Positions 9,048 to 20,304 of a DNA stretch of 64,000 nt are shown here, one piece after another. This stretch comes from Pythium myriotylum (taxonomy: Eukaryota; Oomycota; Peronosporomycetes; Pythiales; Pythiaceae), in assembly GCA_023091665.1 (NCBI GenBank), contig JALJCQ010000018.1, positions 310,001-374,000 of the forward strand, read 5' to 3'. The position numbers were made by a program, and so were the translations under genes. The notes beneath the pieces were generated by a model. That model did not search any database. It was not told where the DNA came from and saw nothing but the letters and a program-made list of their open reading frames with translations. Positions within the stretch are counted from its first letter, which is position 1. Every line of letters starts with the position of its first letter.

Positions 9048-9063
9048 AATCACTTTTCATTTT
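9048..9063 (+). promoter_or_regulatory. Oomycete core promoter-like site of NLP8
   Basis: AATCACTTTTCATTTT matches the Inr+FPR consensus at 13 of 16 positions, including a full CAWTTT part. It ends 42 bases before the NLP8 ATG. Confidence 0.55.
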
Positions 9064-9105
9064 CCTCGAGCTTTCTCAAGTCCACCAGTTCCTCACAAGC
9101 CAACT

Positions 9106-9810
9106 ATGGTCAAGCAACTCATCCCAGCCTGTATCGCTATTGCCGCGGCAATTGCATCAACAGACGCTGCCGTCCTCAGCCACGATGCTGTCCCTGTGTG
9201 GCCTCAGCCTGCGCCAGCCGATGCGACCCAGCAACTCGCCCTTCGTTTCAAGCCGTACCTCAATGTCGTCAACGGATGCCAGCCATACCCAGCCGTGACT
9301 TCGACGGGTGACGTCAGTGGTGGTCTCAAGCCATCGGGAGGCTCCAGTGCCAAATGCAATGACCACAGCAAGGCCCAGGTCTACTCGCGATCGGGTACCT
9401 ACAACGGCTACTACGCGATCATGTACGCCTGGTACATGCCCAAGGACGAACCAAGTACCGGGATTGGGCATCGCCACGACTGGGAGAACTGTATCGTCTG
9501 GCTTGACAACGCTGCATCTGCGAAGGTCGTGGCGCTATCGGCGTCCGAGCACAGCGGTTACTCGACTTCTTTCCCGGCGGACCCCAACTACCTGAATGGC
9601 ATCAGCGCAAAGATCGAGTACAAGTCGACCTGGCCGCTGGACCACGCGCTAGGGTTCACATCCGTGGTTGGCGCACAGCAGCCGCTGATCCAGTGGGAGC
9701 AGATGACACCGGCAGCGCAGAACGCGCTCGAAACGACCGACTTCGGTAGTGCCGACGTGCCGTTCAAGAGCAACTTCCAGGACAAGCTCGCCAAGGGTTT
9801 CTTCAAGTAA
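9106..9810 (+). CDS. NLP8: secreted NPP1-type NLP
   Basis: A 234-residue intronless NLP. The ATG at 9106 opens the signal peptide MVKQLIPACIAIAAAIASTDA and follows the promoter-like site; the longer open frame upstream lacks family similarity. Mature start is about AVLSHDAVPVW. It is closest to NLP6/NLP7 in the GDVSGGL and C-terminal regions. GHRHDWE is at 121-127. It has an extra cysteine two residues after the heptapeptide (ENCIVWLD where others read ENAIVWLD), and the usual SAHSGYKTSYP is changed to SEHSGYSTSFP. The odd cysteine count in the mature protein is unusual and could permit an extra bond or a dimer. Last member of the dense array; a kinase gene converges on its 3' end, 177 bases away. 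Confidence 0.95.
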   Translation: MVKQLIPACIAIAAAIASTDAAVLSHDAVPVWPQPAPADATQQLALRFKPYLNVVNGCQPYPAVTSTGDVSGGLKPSGGSSAKCNDHSKAQVYSRSGTYNGYYAIMYAWYMPKDEPSTGIGHRHDWENCIVWLDNAASAKVVALSASEHSGYSTSFPADPNYLNGISAKIEYKSTWPLDHALGFTSVVGAQQPLIQWEQMTPAAQNALETTDFGSADVPFKSNFQDKLAKGFFK

Positions 9811-9987
9811 TTTCTGGTGATCGATACGCATCCTTCCAGAAGCTGCCAGATGGCACGATACAACAAAAATGGCCTAAGAGTAGCATGGAGGATAGCAGTG
9901 TAAAAATCTTGATTTGACATGGAGTTTCTGATAACATTTCGCCAACCGAAAAAGATGCAATTAGCCACGGAGTAGTTGCCAAAAGCG

Positions 9988-10977
9988 CTAGACGTGTCCG
10001 TCGAGTCTGCTTAAGATCGCTCCTGGAGACTCTAGTCTCTTCTTTGGATCTATCCTGAGCATGTCTGAGAGGAGCGAGATTGTGCCCTCGGATATCTCGT
10101 TGGCGAATCCCCAACTTGACAGGATGCCAGCAACACCTAGGTGTTTCACCACGGTCCACGCAGGGTCGGCCGGCACAGCGAGTGTAAACAACGGAGATCC
10201 AGTCAACATGATGAAGAGCGCGATGCCGAGCGACCACACATCAGCTACCACCGGGTCGTACTCGCTGCCGCTGGTGGAGCTAGCCTGGGTCCTCGATGAG
10301 ATGGCTACCTCCGGGGCCATATAGAGCAGCTTGCCGACGCTTCCTTGCGCGGGAGTGGAGGTATTAGTGCTTAGTCCGAAATCTCCGATTCTCGCGCGCT
10401 GGGTATTATCTAAGAGCAAGTTCTCGAGCGAGATATCGCGGTGGGCGATTCCCAGTGTTTGAAGATACTCAATGCTTTCGACTATCTGGCGGAAGAAGGC
10501 AAGGGCAGAAGGCTCGACGAAACGACGACTTGGTTGTTGTTCAAGTAGGGAGAATAGATCGCCGCGAGGGTAGAACTCCATCACAACCCCATGATGGGTC
10601 AGTGTGTCAATCGTACGGATGAAACGGACTGTGTGGGTCTGTGTTGGCTGATTGAGAATCTGCTCCGCCACGTGGATCTCCTGGCCGATTGAGTCTTCGC
10701 TCACTTGGAGGAAAAGGTCACTCTCTGGGTCATGAGTGATGTCCATGGAGTCTTGCATCACATGGAGGAAAAGGCCACTGTCCGGGTCATGCCCGAGGGG
10801 CTGTGTGCGTTGGTCTGGTCGTCCAGGCGTCGCCTTCCTAGCTGCCTTGACGACGACTAAATCACCAGTGAGCTGATCCTCACAGAGACTCACAGACACG
10901 CCATCTAGGCACTCCTGGAACACGTGCATGATGTGGTAACGTTCAGCGAGAGATCCAAGCTCACCAAAAGGGAGCAT
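9988..10977 (-). CDS. Kinase A: Ser/Thr protein kinase, oomycete-type HRDxSLEN family
   Basis: A single-domain protein kinase of 329 residues. The ATG at 10977 is preferred for its AAAACA context; an in-frame ATG at 11070 would add 31 residues. Motifs: VVVK with Lys44 (ATP-binding lysine), a Glu near 100 in QEIHVAEQ (helix C), AHRDISLEN with Asp181 and Asn186, DFGLS with Asp199, MAPE around 220-223, and DVWSLGIALF. The usual glycine-rich loop is not recognisable, and the catalytic-loop lysine of HRDxKxxN is Ser. Between the lysine and helix C an 18- to 19-residue segment is duplicated (HDPDSGLFLHV... and HDPESDLFLQV...), which the paralogue at 16.6 kb lacks. No targeting signal or extra domain. 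The substrate is unknown. Confidence 0.85.
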   Translation of the reverse strand: MLPFGELGSLAERYHIMHVFQECLDGVSVSLCEDQLTGDLVVVKAARKATPGRPDQRTQPLGHDPDSGLFLHVMQDSMDITHDPESDLFLQVSEDSIGQEIHVAEQILNQPTQTHTVRFIRTIDTLTHHGVVMEFYPRGDLFSLLEQQPSRRFVEPSALAFFRQIVESIEYLQTLGIAHRDISLENLLLDNTQRARIGDFGLSTNTSTPAQGSVGKLLYMAPEVAISSRTQASSTSGSEYDPVVADVWSLGIALFIMLTGSPLFTLAVPADPAWTVVKHLGVAGILSSWGFANEISEGTISLLSDMLRIDPKKRLESPGAILSRLDGHV

Positions 10978-12664
10978 TGTTTTGATTTGAAGGTCAAAGA
11001 CCGGGTCTGAGCAGACGAGAGCAGATCGAGTTGTGGGACAATTGGTTCTCCAAGAGCCTTCGTTTAACATCAGTGGCAAGTAGCGGTGTGTGTTAAACCA
11101 CACGGTCGTGGAACACCAGCGAAGGTTTTTAGCGATGGGTCGGGGCAGTTTCCACTAGATTCAGTCCCGTCTGACTGTCATATGTACTGATTGCAAAACT
11201 GACAACGAAAGCGGCCCTAGTTGATCCCGTTCTTGAGCAAAGAATACCGTTTGGGAGAAACATTGATAAGATACTGTACTTCATAAATACAAAGCACTTA
11301 CACTGAGCGACTTTGTGACTTCATAGAAAATGGAGAAGACTCGGTTCCGTGCAACAACTGGTGGCTTTCAAGCACAGGTAGCTATTCCTTTCGCTTTTTA
11401 AGTTCTCTAACATTGGATGGTATAGCCTTCTGTGTGGAGTATCATCAATGAAAGAAAAGTATCACTTTGTTCACCAATGGCTTATGGTTTGAAATCGTCG
11501 TTTGCTCTGTTCTCAAATACGGGCAACATTTGACACATTGACACCACAACGATATTCCATTTCGGACAAAAGCATCCACACAATGAATTAACTTCATCCG
11601 TTCAATATCCAATACTTTGGCGTCCTATTTGGGGTCGGGTTCTGGTCCAACCATGGTCGGGTCGTGGCGACGTCCCATGCGGGGTCGGGTTCGGACGTGC
11701 CCATCCATGGTCGGTCCCACGCGGGGTCGGGGTCGATTTCCACGACGACGAAGTGGGATCACTGTAACTGCCAAGCCGCTTTGGCATTTGGCAGCAACCC
11801 GAAGAACATTTGTGGTGGCTTGGGTGAAACCGCAACGAAGATTCCTCCATAGATCCGGACAGAAGAGAAAAGAGTTTTCAAGCATCTATGTTTCGATTCG
11901 GTCGAAAGCTACGTCGAATGACGATTTTTGAAGAAAATGTGATGTGTTGGGTTAGTTCGAATGTGATGAAAGTCATTATCGCTTTACAGGCTGTTGTCCG
12001 CGATTTTGAGAGCGAAAGCAATGATTAGATAACGGCCGCTTGCATCGAGTTTCTGTGGTCGCTTGCATCGAGTTTCTGTGGATATCTTAAGAGTCACTTG
12101 CGAGGAGCAATCTCGGCGGATGACTTCATAAAGCCTTATCATCCGACGTAGATGGTCAGGTCATGCTACTCTCCACTCTAATCGTATAGATTGAAGTCCG
12201 AACGGTACTGAATAAATCAATTCTTTCTATGATCTCGACTGACATCGCTTGCGTATAGTGCGGATGGCCGCGTGTTATCGTTGCAGTGTCGGGTTTTCCA
12301 TCGAACTTGGGCACGTGGAGTTGAGTTCGCGGATGAAGGGTCTCATGGAGGGTTCGGTTGAACCTAACGACGACCAACGTCAGGTTGGTTTTTTAGCTGC
12401 ATGTCTCACTGGGAAACATCTCTGCACAAAATGCTTCGATAGTTTGCCGCAAATGCCGCATTGCTTTGAAACGATGAAACTATGAAATTTTCTGAGACCT
12501 AACAATGGACAACCCCTAAACAAAGCGAACCATTGAGACAACTATCGTGAACTTCAATAAAAGCAAGTTGTCAGGAGAAGGCCGTAGACTTTAATGCCAT
12601 GGCACTTCAATGCTGAGGCGAACTGGTATGGTTTAACAGTGTACAGCACAAGATTTGTTCATTA
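10978..12664. other. Intergenic, low-complexity repeats
   Basis: No gene I can support. It contains a degenerate GGGGTCGGG-rich repeat at about 11628-11745 (several copies of GCGGGGTCGGG and ATGGTCGG) and a 23-base direct tandem duplication at 12037-12081 (two copies of CGCTTGCATCGAGTTTCTGT plus two to three bases). Confidence 0.5.
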
Positions 12665-12922
12665 TTGACCACATCTGATCATATAACTGTCGACAAGCCA
12701 TGGAGAAGTAACGAGTATGCGAAGGCGCGCAGACTAGCAGACTCCCTCGGAGTCCGCGATTGGGGCCACCATCCTCGCGTGGCCAACAAAATGGCCGACG
12801 CCGCAGCAATGCACGACAACGCCAGCAGCATGGCGCACCATCCAACTGATCAGGTCCGGCACCAGCACGTGGCAGAGCACTTTCCCGGAGATCTCGAGCA
12901 CTGGAGAGAAGGTAACACCTAA
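12665..12922 (+). pseudogene. RNase H-like C-terminal relic (retroelement remnant)
   Basis: An 85-codon open stretch whose centre (ARRLADSLGVRDW...ANKMADAAA) matches, position for position, the C-terminal third of the RNase H-like frame at 55.5 kb (ARQLADRLGIQRW...HNRMADAMA). The final catalytic aspartate context NxMAD is kept. The N-terminal three quarters of the domain are missing, so it can only be a decayed fragment. It is plus strand, opposite to the other two relics. No tail or target-site duplication recognised. Confidence 0.55.
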
Positions 12923-15900
12923 AACTTGGCGTCACGCCGGCTATAGGTTTCTACATAAGCAAACCAATAGACCTCAATTGAATTCGAAAAAATTAGAAGT
13001 AACGAATGTGTCAGCTGTTTTGATTGTATGCTGAAATTTCTATTTTGGCGTAAATCGACATATTTTGATTCAAATATGTACAGCCAGAACGGCAATTACT
13101 TCATTGGCACGTGACAGTATCGTATCGTGGGATAGTACACTACAACAAGCGTCAAAACGATCAACTTTTCTTACTAGTGTTCGCCCAAAGCTTTGGAGAA
13201 GATGTCTAGGCAAGATTTTTATTCGCCTGAACAGAACAACGCAGGCTTGGTCGATTTTGGCAAACTCTCCACTCAGCTTAAAATCAGATCTTTGGGACAT
13301 ATTTTTTTTTTAAGACTGTCCGATTTTAATTCGGTCGTCACATAGCCTCTCTTCTATGCTGCTTTTGTTTGTGTGCGTTTAATCGCTCTCATACTCTGAG
13401 CGAACTGGGCATAAATAATGACCAGGCCTCGATCCGTAACGGATGACTGTTCGGCGGCCAACGACAGCGGATGGATTATTTTTTCAGCAAAATCCGTAAA
13501 CCTCCAGCTGCTATCTCTGGCCCAGTCGAAACCCTGGCGACCACGTCCAGCAAGTGCCACAGGAGCGCAGTCATTTTCGAATTTGTGTGGATATCCGAAC
13601 TGCTCCGTACACCAACGATCAGAATATTCTCCATCACGACCAAATGGCCTCCAGTTCCGAAATCTAGCCCAGTTCCAAAATCCAGCTTTCATGGAACTGA
13701 GTGCTATCGTGGTCAAAGGCATTTATTGCGGTAACTCCACGTTACGGGGCTAGATGCGGATAAGTTTCCTGTACAGCGCCACCGCAAATTTCGTTATTAT
13801 ATCTCCCTCATCCAGCAAAGGTGAATCGCACATGGTAGTTTGGAGATCAGCTCTCGTTTGCGATATGCCTGGTTTTGAGGGGCGTAGTAAAACGAATGAC
13901 CTTGCGATCGAAGTTACCTATTTTAGTGCAACCGTAGCGTTTATTATTTAGGCCCATAATTTCCATGCTTGATTATGGCGATCACAGGGTTTTGCGCTTT
14001 GAATATTTTGAGTCCAATCGTCTATCACTTGGTTATATATGTTGGTGATAGCGTAGTCATGGCTATCAGATATATCTGCAAAAACGTTGGGCAGCGACAA
14101 TACCTCTAATCATCTAGTACCCCTCAACAGCTTTTACCTTCCAAGTATTGAACCAACTATTATAGTCTAACTAACTACTTTGCATTGTTGACAAGTCTGA
14201 CTGGCCCAATTTGAGGGTGTCACTAGTTCGATTGATACGCGCCATTGGCTCAAGGAGAGTACGATGTGCCATGTTGAGCCAATCGTTACGTGGCCGCCTT
14301 CTGGAGCTTTCCACCGTTCCATAGTTTTTGGAACCGAGCCCTTTGAAGCTTCGCTTGGAAACGTCCCACGACCGTCCACACAACCTATGAGGGCAAGGTC
14401 GAACGGAAACCCGACCCCGCACACAATGGTTGGACGTGCATGCCCTATGGAAATCAGATGCGTGGGGGATTCGACTCCTGTACAGTGTAGCACCTGGGAT
14501 TAGTAATGCAAAAAATACTCTGTCGTTGATAAGGAAGACAAATATGCTCTTACATGCGAGCGACAAGATTCACGTTTGCGCGAGTGCGAGGAGATTCGAC
14601 TGCCCGACAGAAGGAGGATTGCGAGCCGACGTCGGCTTCGCCGACACAGATCGCGGATGCTATCCTCTCTCCTTTTGCCTCATTGGACGGTGATGATTAA
14701 AAGAGCGCTCCGTCTGTCATGATTCTTTCTGAAAATTTCCTATAACTTCCTGGGATTCAAACCGTCATTCAAAACAACTCCTTTCGCATGAAGTATTCCT
14801 CAGCACGGCATCGGAGACGTTGCGTGTCAACGATTCACTTGAAAGCAAATGCTTGCTAGAAGTCAGAAAATCTGCGCCCTTAACTTGTATGTTTCCCAGG
14901 TCAATTTCATCGCCCGTCGACAAGTGAACCAAACTGCTGCCCGACTGGGCAATCTTCTTTTAATGATCCTCGGATTGCGTGGGACAGCCACTAAAGCGAC
15001 AGAAACGGCACGGGGCTACGTCTTCTTGAACAACGAGCCGTTGCTGACCAACGTTGATTGCCAAAGCCACCAAGCCCGCCCCCCACGAGAGAAGAATTTG
15101 GCGCCGTTACCCTTTTGGCACTGGTCTCACAGACTGGCCTCGTCACGCTAGAGAACACCACCGAATTTTCTCAATTGATTTTAGTCTATAATGTGTGGCA
15201 CGAGAGTGGCAAGAGAGACGAGCTTTGCTTTTCACCGGAATCCTTTAACAGGAGCTATGTGATCAACATGGAGGAATGATCACTGCTTTGGTCCGACCTC
15301 AACTATACTGGAGGGACCGTGGTCCGACAACTCATGTCGAGCGGAGGCTCCGACATCGTCGGATGGAGGATTCTCCCGCAGGATGTCAAACCGAGGAACT
15401 CTGGCATAAAGCTCATGATTGTGTATTCTTCCAAGTAAAACGTTCGATATATCACGGCACCTCGCATTTCTTCGATTTTCTGTGCACGTTTCAGGTTCTT
15501 GCCATTGCGCAACCCCGGTCCTGGCCATGTTGGGAACCAAAGTGCAGTGAACTCCCAAGTGTAGCCAGCTCAAGCTGGCGTAGTTCGATCGCAGTCAAAC
15601 AGTCGTAACACGAATCGTTTTGGTCTTCCATCTGGGAGTGGTATCTGACGGCTCTTTGGTGAATCCGATCGGCTTTCTCCCACTTAATATTCGGAATGAA
15701 ACAGTCAAGAGTCTTCAGAACCTGTGGCATACAGAGGAATCCAATCAGTAGGAAATTTGTGCCAATTTGTGCCAACTGGGAGCAACCGGAAATGCGCTTC
15801 ACGGATCATTGCTTCGGGGGATGTCAATAAACATATCTTCACCGAGAGAAAGAGTGGTTCAAGTCATTGCAACGCAATTATATAGTGAATAGGGTCGGAC

Positions 15901-16639
15901 CAGAGCACGCCACCATCGCTGACAATATCTACGCTACCACTCTCTCCAACACTACCGCCGAGAGTTCCATGGAGCTACTTTCATCCAAAGAACAAATCAT
16001 CGAGAATCGTCTATCCCTTCAAAGGTATCTTCGTTCCTCATGGCGCAACCACCCCAATTCTTCGAGATTCGTAATCCATTTTATGTATGTGGTGTCAAGG
16101 GAACGTTGTCTGAACACAGCCTCGGGTACCGTACATTCATTCATCGCGAAAACTCCCTCGCCAACTTCGTACAAAGAATTATTCACATGTTGAGAACGTA
16201 TTGTATCATTAGGGCGTACTGCAACGGATGCCAATCTCACTATTGGCCCTCGGCACGGATTATTTCCAGCAGCTGCAGTCAATGCAATGAGGCTCTTGTA
16301 TCAGGAGCTAGGAGGCCGTACGATCCTTGGTGTGGAGTATTTCCATTTGATAAAGCATCCTCGGTATTGGTACTCTCAGCCCAGAGGATAGGGTTTGTTT
16401 GCAAAAAAAGAGCCAATTCGCATCCCAACGGTTGCGCGTTGGCAACGGACCGTTCTTCTCGCTGCTTGGGCGCCGAAGAGTTGCAAACCGCTTCGTCCTA
16501 CCCAAACCAGAACCAACACACAACCACGACAAGCCGTCATCATAAACGACGACCACTGGAGGCTCACCCTACCTCACACGGCGATTTGCCATCTTCTCCA
16601 CACCATCTCGAAGACGCGGCGACGAACTCAGCGAACGCG
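12923..16639. other. Long gene-poor intergenic region
   Basis: Nearly 3.7 kb with no gene I can support. The best ORF is minus strand 13354-13722 (122 codons, ATG start), rich in Trp and aromatic residues (FWNWARFRNWRPF). It has no family I recognise and an equally long ORF on the other strand. A palindrome of ACATATTT/AAATATGT lies at 13058-13079. The frame of kinase B is open back to about 16040, but that extension lacks kinase similarity. Confidence 0.4.
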
Positions 16640-17617
16640 ATGACTCCCAACCTATCGACAACTACCGCCAGTAGTCGCGATCATAGCGATAATAAGGACG
16701 TCGCAAGCCGGTATCACTCTCTCCGCGTGCTACAAGGACAGGTCAATGGAACCCTTCTCCGTCTATGTGAAGACTGCGAAACCGGTGATCTCGTCGTCGT
16801 CAAGACTACACCCAAGTTGTCAACGCTGAAACTTCAGTTAAAGTCGATGCCCGCTACCGAACAAGATGGCGGAGTCACGCGGTTTGTAACCGAGCGAGAC
16901 TCGATGCACCAGGAGATCGTGGTAGCACGATTTCTCCTTACCCAGCCCCTACAGGCCCACACCATCGGCATCATAGACACCATCGACACAGCAACATACC
17001 GTGGAATTGTCATGGAATATTCTGCGCGTGGGGATCTCTTCTCGCTGCTCGAGCAACAACCTAACCGCCGTTTCGACGAGCGATTAGCTCTCACATTCTT
17101 CCGGCAGATGGTTCACGGTGTCAACTACTTGCATTCGCTCGGTATCGCTCACCGCGACATCTCATTGGAAAATATTCTGCTGGATGAGGAGATGCGAGCT
17201 AGGATCTGCGACTTTGGACTGAGTACAAGTACGGCCAAAGCCGCTCGTGCCAGCGTTGGCAAGCTGCTCTATATGGCTCCAGAGGTTGCGATGTCGTCGA
17301 GAATTGAATCAGGAAGCACAACGACCAGCGGAAGCTATAGTGCCGTCCTGGCAGACATCTGGTCTCTCGGCATCGCGCTATTTGTTATGTTGACTGGGTC
17401 GCCTCTATTCGCCGTGGCCGTACCGACGGATCCCGCTTGGGTTGTGATGACACGCATCGGCGTAGCAGGGATCCTGTCGAACTGGGGCATGGCTGATGAG
17501 GTGTCCCCAGGGACGGTATCTTTGCTTTCGATGATGCTACAGATGCATCCGGCGGAACGCGTACAATCCACACAGGAGGTCATGGATCGACTAGACAATC
17601 TGTGGTACTTGGAGTAG
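16640..17617 (+). CDS. Kinase B: Ser/Thr protein kinase, HRDxSLEN family
   Basis: A 325-residue single-domain kinase, clearly a paralogue of kinase A (shared LCEDxxTGDLVVVK, GDLFSLLEQQPxRRF, VGKLLYMAPEVA, LTGSPLF). The ATG at 16640 starts a short Ser/Thr-rich tail just before the kinase domain. The frame is open for 200 more codons upstream without family similarity, so a longer product is possible but not favoured. Motifs: Lys55 (VVVK), Glu92 (QEIVVA), His171-Arg172-Asp173, Asn178, Asp191 (DFG), and APE at 213-215. As in kinase A the HRDxK lysine is Ser and the Gly-loop is degenerate (GQVNG). It lacks the duplicated insert of kinase A. Presumed cytosolic; substrate unknown. Confidence 0.87.
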   Translation: MTPNLSTTTASSRDHSDNKDVASRYHSLRVLQGQVNGTLLRLCEDCETGDLVVVKTTPKLSTLKLQLKSMPATEQDGGVTRFVTERDSMHQEIVVARFLLTQPLQAHTIGIIDTIDTATYRGIVMEYSARGDLFSLLEQQPNRRFDERLALTFFRQMVHGVNYLHSLGIAHRDISLENILLDEEMRARICDFGLSTSTAKAARASVGKLLYMAPEVAMSSRIESGSTTTSGSYSAVLADIWSLGIALFVMLTGSPLFAVAVPTDPAWVVMTRIGVAGILSNWGMADEVSPGTVSLLSMMLQMHPAERVQSTQEVMDRLDNLWYLE

Positions 17618-19128
17618 TGGAGAACTGTAAGATCGTGTTATTTCACCTTAATGCATCAAATTTACTTTATTCTACGATACGGTCGAGGAAACACAGAACA
17701 CTAGCTGAGAAAAGGGGGTCGCCGTTTGATGGTTTATGCCAACAATCATGCTCGTTGAGGCAAGATTATGCTTCGTTATTTTTTTGCGCGGGATACTGTG
17801 CGAAGAATCATTGCAGTCCCCACCGACATCAAAGTCGACTTCGACTGCATTGTAGTGCAGTGTTATTGTGACGACAGGAAGAACAATGGATGTGTTCCTT
17901 GTGCTTTGGGGCGTTTTTCAATGGAATGTTGTAGTTTCTAAGAGATAGTTAACTAGGCAACGTCTACCTCGTTATAAATCTGTTGGATGAAGACTCGACC
18001 ACCAGGAAGAATTACACCAGAGCTGGCAGGACCTTCGCTCTGGGAAGCGGTCCAGGGCTGATTTGTGGCTGATTAGTGAGACAACTTGATTGACACCATC
18101 GAACGAATTCTCGATTAGCGGAACACCACGATTTTGAAGATTCTGAATGTCGCCTACCCGTCTTTTTTCGCCCCATCGATCAGGAGAGTTCGCGAATAGC
18201 GATATTTGGCTCTCCACGGTTCTGTAAGGCCGATTCAGGAGACGATGGTTCTGTCAATCAATACGCCTCACTCACCCCGTTCAAGTTCGATATTAAAATA
18301 TCGAACTTGAACCGGATGAGGCGTATTGATGGATGTTTTTGATCTCTCCTCTTCGACTTTCGTTGTTGTTGCCACCTGGCGACCAAATGCCACTCTGTAT
18401 CGTACCTGTGAGCAAGTAGGTTGTCGTATGCATGAAGCGTCATAAGTATCCTCATTGCGCACATATCGTCTTGTTTCCAGTTCTTGAATGTAATCTGCTG
18501 CTGAGCATCGGATTCGTCTGGGGGAAAATATTTCGAAGACGTACGGCCAGTGGATAAGTTCGGCTCTGAGAACAGTCACCCCTCCTCTCGAGACGATCGG
18601 AGTACCTTCATGATGGACGGTTCAGCAGAGTAGCGAGTTCTTAGAAGTATAAGTGGCAAAGTTTAAAATTCGCGAGTAAACGGCTCACCATTCGGCGACT
18701 CCGGCGACCCCCACGAATCATGTACTACATCGTATCATCGAATCTGAGGATTTTGTCAACTTGTTTGTTTCAATAAAGACGTGTTCAATGACGGCTTTCG
18801 GGGTATCTGTCACTCGCTCGATGTACTGTATTCAAAAAATCACCGGAAAGACGTTAATGTGACGTGAACTGCGTTGAATCAGCCCGCGCAGCAGCTCGAC
18901 ATATCTCACCGTGATCGATCATTGCCACAACCTGGAGCTTGTGCTTCGACAGTCTTCGAGGATAGTTTCGCGCTACTCTATGCGTGGTAAAATCAGTTAC
19001 ACGATCTCCACCAGGAGTTCATTCGTTTATCCCGTGCAAACCAAGTTAAATGAGAGCTCACTCACTGTTCGTATTGTCCGGCGGTTGTATGGACGATACA
19101 ATCGTGTCTACGGAGAAGATCGCATCAA
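17618..19128. other. Intergenic
   Basis: No supported gene over 1.5 kb. It contains the strong hairpin at 18257-18330, listed separately. Confidence 0.5.
18257..18330. repeat. 74-nt near-perfect hairpin
   Basis: Outer arms of 14 bases (ATCAATACGCCTCA/TGAGGCGTATTGAT) and inner arms of 16 bases (GTTCAAGTTCGATATT/AATATCGAACTTGAAC) with a two-base loop; only 12 bases in between are unpaired. Such a stem extrudes easily or folds in RNA. It could be a MITE or foldback remnant or a structured RNA. Confidence 0.75.
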
Positions 19129-19297
19129 TCAAGTCGTTGTGCCTTTTCCCTGACACTGAAACTCGCGAACACGGTGGAGTGTGTACACGAACGTGAACCT
19201 AGGGAGAGGTACGTTCAGTCGGAAGTGACCTCGACGACGCCACGCAGGAAGCTCACATGGCCAACAACGCGCGAAGCACCGGAAAGTCTGAGACCAC
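19129..19297 (-). pseudogene. Decayed fourth copy of the Cys/His 'NALPHGEST' family
   Basis: The minus strand reads WSQTFRCFARCWPCELP... directly after GTGGTCTCAG. The same ten bases form the end of the intron in the family gene just upstream (20.3-22.4 kb), and RCF..C is the start of that gene's second exon (ILRCFPHCCP). Downstream DNA still aligns in pieces with indels (CCATGTG, GTCGTCG blocks) but the frame soon fails. No first exon is recognisable. It lies about 1 kb past the stop of the intact gene, as expected for a tandem array with one dead copy. Confidence 0.5.
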
Positions 19298-20304
19298 GAG
19301 CCCTGACACTGAATGTGGAGAACGGCAAACTCGTGCTCTACTTCTGTGATGTGTATTGTCGCCGCGCAGGCAGTGTCGTGGGATTCGAAGAAAACATGGC
19401 GGAGACATAAAGATGCAGTGGTAAAAAGCGCCAGAGTAGAGGACTTTGCGTGGCCTGGACGGTCGATCGCGTCGAGCAACGGAGCATCCTTACTATCTGA
19501 ATGCGTGAGTGAGAAGAAGTGGAATGGAATCGCGATGGGGCGTGCCGGCCGTCCGCTTAGAGGACAGCAACCTCTCAGAACTGGCGGTGCATTCTCTGGA
19601 CGGCGCTGCTTTCAGCATGCTCGTATACAACGACAACCTACATAAACTAATATCCCCGTCGAACAGGGGATGGTTTCACTTCTCGACAGTCCATAGACAT
19701 GTGATACAGTGTACTTTTGAGGTCATACCCTCAATTTGTTTTGGTGTGTCATCGAGCGGTGCTCTCTACAGCATCTATAGGACTCGTAGTCTAACGAGTC
19801 ACTAAGCAATGGCAACGGAAGTGAGAGAGGACCCTCAGAACGTCGACGCGGGGTGCCAATCGCTGTATTTCAGGCATCGACGCCAGCGATCGTCCTGGTC
19901 AACATCTCCACTTCGAGGTGTGGTCCACATCAAAGATGATCTTGTTGATCTGCGGCTGTGCAGTGGATTGCTGATCGCAGCGCAACATGAGTCCTGTTGC
20001 ATCGCCATCTTTCACGCCTTCGAGTTTCGTTGGTCCGACAAGGGTGGAGAGCGGAGGGCTTGAATATTCGCTTCCTCATCTTTGTCAAGTGTATATTGCA
20101 GCCACTGATAGGCATATGAGTGAGGCGCATCGTGATGACTCAAATTGTGTTCACCGTACTCGTATATTAATTCTGCGTGCGATTCGAGCACCGCTATCTT
20201 CAACAACCGCTGACTTTTCCTTTCATTTCGCGAAGACTACTCGCCCAAGAGTCCAATGCCAATCAACTCTCAACCTCGCACTGCCTCGCCACGGATGTTA
20301 ATCC

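Noticed and set aside
13354..13722. Trp-rich ORF as a secreted effector
   Set aside because: No signal peptide, no family, and an equally long ORF on the opposite strand. Mentioned only inside the intergenic entry.
16040..16639. 200-residue N-terminal extension of kinase B
   Set aside because: No similarity to kinases A or C, and low-complexity content; treated as upstream sequence.
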